This document shows, piece after piece, positions 63,239 through 64,000 of a DNA stretch of 64,000 nucleotides; the first letter of the stretch is position 1, and each line of letters opens with the position of its first letter. Made by a program: the position numbers and the translations under genes. Source of the DNA: Portibacter marinus (GTDB taxonomy: Bacteria; Bacteroidota; Bacteroidia; Chitinophagales; Saprospiraceae); contig NZ_JAJNKB010000002.1 in NCBI RefSeq assembly GCF_021533195.1, positions 558,001-622,000 on the forward strand, given 5' to 3'. The notes beneath the pieces are model-generated. The model was not told the DNA's origin, searched no databases, and saw nothing but the letters and a program-made list of their open reading frames with translations.

Positions 63239-64000
63239 ATGATCGATTTACCCATAGTAGAGCATAAATTAGAGGATTGGATGCCCATTACCCGAGCTGA
63301 AATGGAAGCTAGAGGATGGCAGGATGTGGATGTCGTTTTAATTTCAGGGGATGCTTACGTAGATCATCCGGCTTTTGGGACAGCTGTCATTGGCCGAATT
63401 ATGGAAAGTGAAGGATTGAGGGTAGCAGTCGTCCCACAGCCTAACTGGCAGGACGATCTCAGAGATTTTAAGAAATTTGGCAGACCAAGACTGTTCTTTG
63501 GCGTAACGTCGGGCTGTATGGATTCGATGGTCAATCATTATACCGCTTCCAAACGCAAAAGATCCACAGATGCCTATACCCCGGGTGGGAATGCGGGATT
63601 CAGACCTGACTATGCACTGACCGTTTATACACAAATCCTCAAAAAGCTATATCCGGATGTGCCAGTTTTGATAGGAGGCATTGAAGCATCTCTTCGAAGA
63701 GTCACACACTATGATTACTGGAAGGACGAGCTGTTCCCCAATATTCTGACCTATAGTGGTGCTGACTTACTAGTGTATGGAATGGGAGAAATGCCCTTGC
63801 GAGAGATCATAAGATTGCTTTTAAAAGGAGTTCCGTTTGAATCATTAAAAACCATTCCGCAAACAGGTGTTTTGGTTCCCAGAGATGAGGATTTACCGAA
63901 GGTCAAAAAGTGGGAGGATCTACATCTTAGTTCTCATGAAAAATGCCTTAGGGATAAAACTGCCTTTGCTGCCAATTTCAAGCACATTGAACAGGAATCC
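63239..64000 (+). CDS. YgiQ-family radical SAM protein (3' truncated)
   Basis: The frame opens with ATG at 63239 and is still open at the window end (254 codons seen). It shows the N-terminal YgiQ sequence: PITRAEMEARGWQDVDVVLI, GDAYVDHPAFGTAVIGRIME, GVTSGCMDSMVNHYTASKRK, RPDYALTVYTQILKKLYPDV and GGIEASLRRVTHYDYW. This is the UPF0313/YgiQ family, thought to act with a radical SAM cluster. The CxxxCxxC cluster motif normally lies beyond the part visible here. TAACTTTA at 63220-63227 may be its -7 element. Function is unproven in the family. Confidence 0.9.
   Translation, partial: MIDLPIVEHKLEDWMPITRAEMEARGWQDVDVVLISGDAYVDHPAFGTAVIGRIMESEGLRVAVVPQPNWQDDLRDFKKFGRPRLFFGVTSGCMDSMVNHYTASKRKRSTDAYTPGGNAGFRPDYALTVYTQILKKLYPDVPVLIGGIEASLRRVTHYDYWKDELFPNILTYSGADLLVYGMGEMPLREIIRLLLKGVPFESLKTIPQTGVLVPRDEDLPKVKKWEDLHLSSHEKCLRDKTAFAANFKHIEQES

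Overview
The window reads as a chromosomal stretch from a free-living, probably marine or polysaccharide-degrading member of the Bacteroidota. The evidence is five exported proteins ending in type IX secretion (T9SS) C-terminal domains (three type A, two gliding-motility/type B), promoters of the Bacteroidota form TTG-N18/19-TAnnTTTG, starts without Shine-Dalgarno sequences, a DUF2795 protein, and the split YeeE/YedE pair. Base composition is moderately AT-rich throughout. I see no rRNA, insertion sequence, phage or CRISPR array. Order (Cytophagales, Saprospirales, etc.) cannot be decided from this sequence.

Layout. 1-5.1 kb: end of a T9SS cargo protein, then a GH78 alpha-L-rhamnosidase overlapping a lipoprotein sulfatase. 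5.1-8.3 kb: SulP anion transporter, a small exported protein, a TetR-type regulator with a palindrome in the divergent promoter region, and a VOC protein. 8.3-13.3 kb: tesA-like esterase divergent from a ybbA/ybbP-like ABC pair, then a TPR protein. 13.5-20.6 kb: ThuA lipoprotein, class II photolyase, YecM-like protein, a T9SS type B protein, an Ig-like lipoprotein plus beta-barrel pair, and metY. 21-26.4 kb: a metzincin, then a divergent signalling locus (ECF sigma factor plus membrane TPR protein on one side; exported protein plus TPR-CHAT caspase-like protein on the other). 26.4-28.9 kb: PnuC-like, TSUP and two YeeE/YedE transporters. 28.9-40.1 kb: T9SS type A protein, SGNH hydrolase, SSS symporter, metallo-beta-lactamase-fold lipoprotein, a blue-copper/sugar-dehydrogenase-like protein and a DUF1080+PA14 lipoprotein. 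40.2-48.3 kb: core genes (tRNA-Lys, rnz, STAS, clpC, infC-rpmI-rplT, queA, DUF2795, cmk). 48.3-59 kb: two giant exported repeat proteins. 59-64 kb: GH63-type glucosidase, a tiny membrane ORF, an OmpA-family lipoprotein, and the start of a YgiQ-family radical SAM gene.

The most interesting locus is 21.8-26.4 kb. The 91-bp gap between the sigma operon and the CHAT operon carries two outward-facing copies of the same bipartite element, GGTAACCT then GATATA with an identical 14-nt interval counted from GGTAACC to GATATA. This suggests both operons are fired by one sigma factor, most simply the ECF sigma encoded there. The CHAT protein has a signal peptide and a C-terminal membrane anchor, so its protease-like domain should lie in the periplasm. 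The sigma factor's partner has a cytoplasmic N-terminus, one membrane span and periplasmic TPRs, which is the topology of an anti-sigma. A periplasmic CHAT protease / transmembrane regulator / ECF sigma circuit is an inference, but a coherent and testable one.

Other themes are sulfated rhamnose breakdown (GH78 plus sulfatase), sulfur uptake (SulP, YeeE/YedE, TSUP, MetY), oxidised or keto-sugar metabolism (ThuA, DUF1080, blue-copper dehydrogenase, SSS symporter), and very long Ig/PKD adhesin-like exoproteins.
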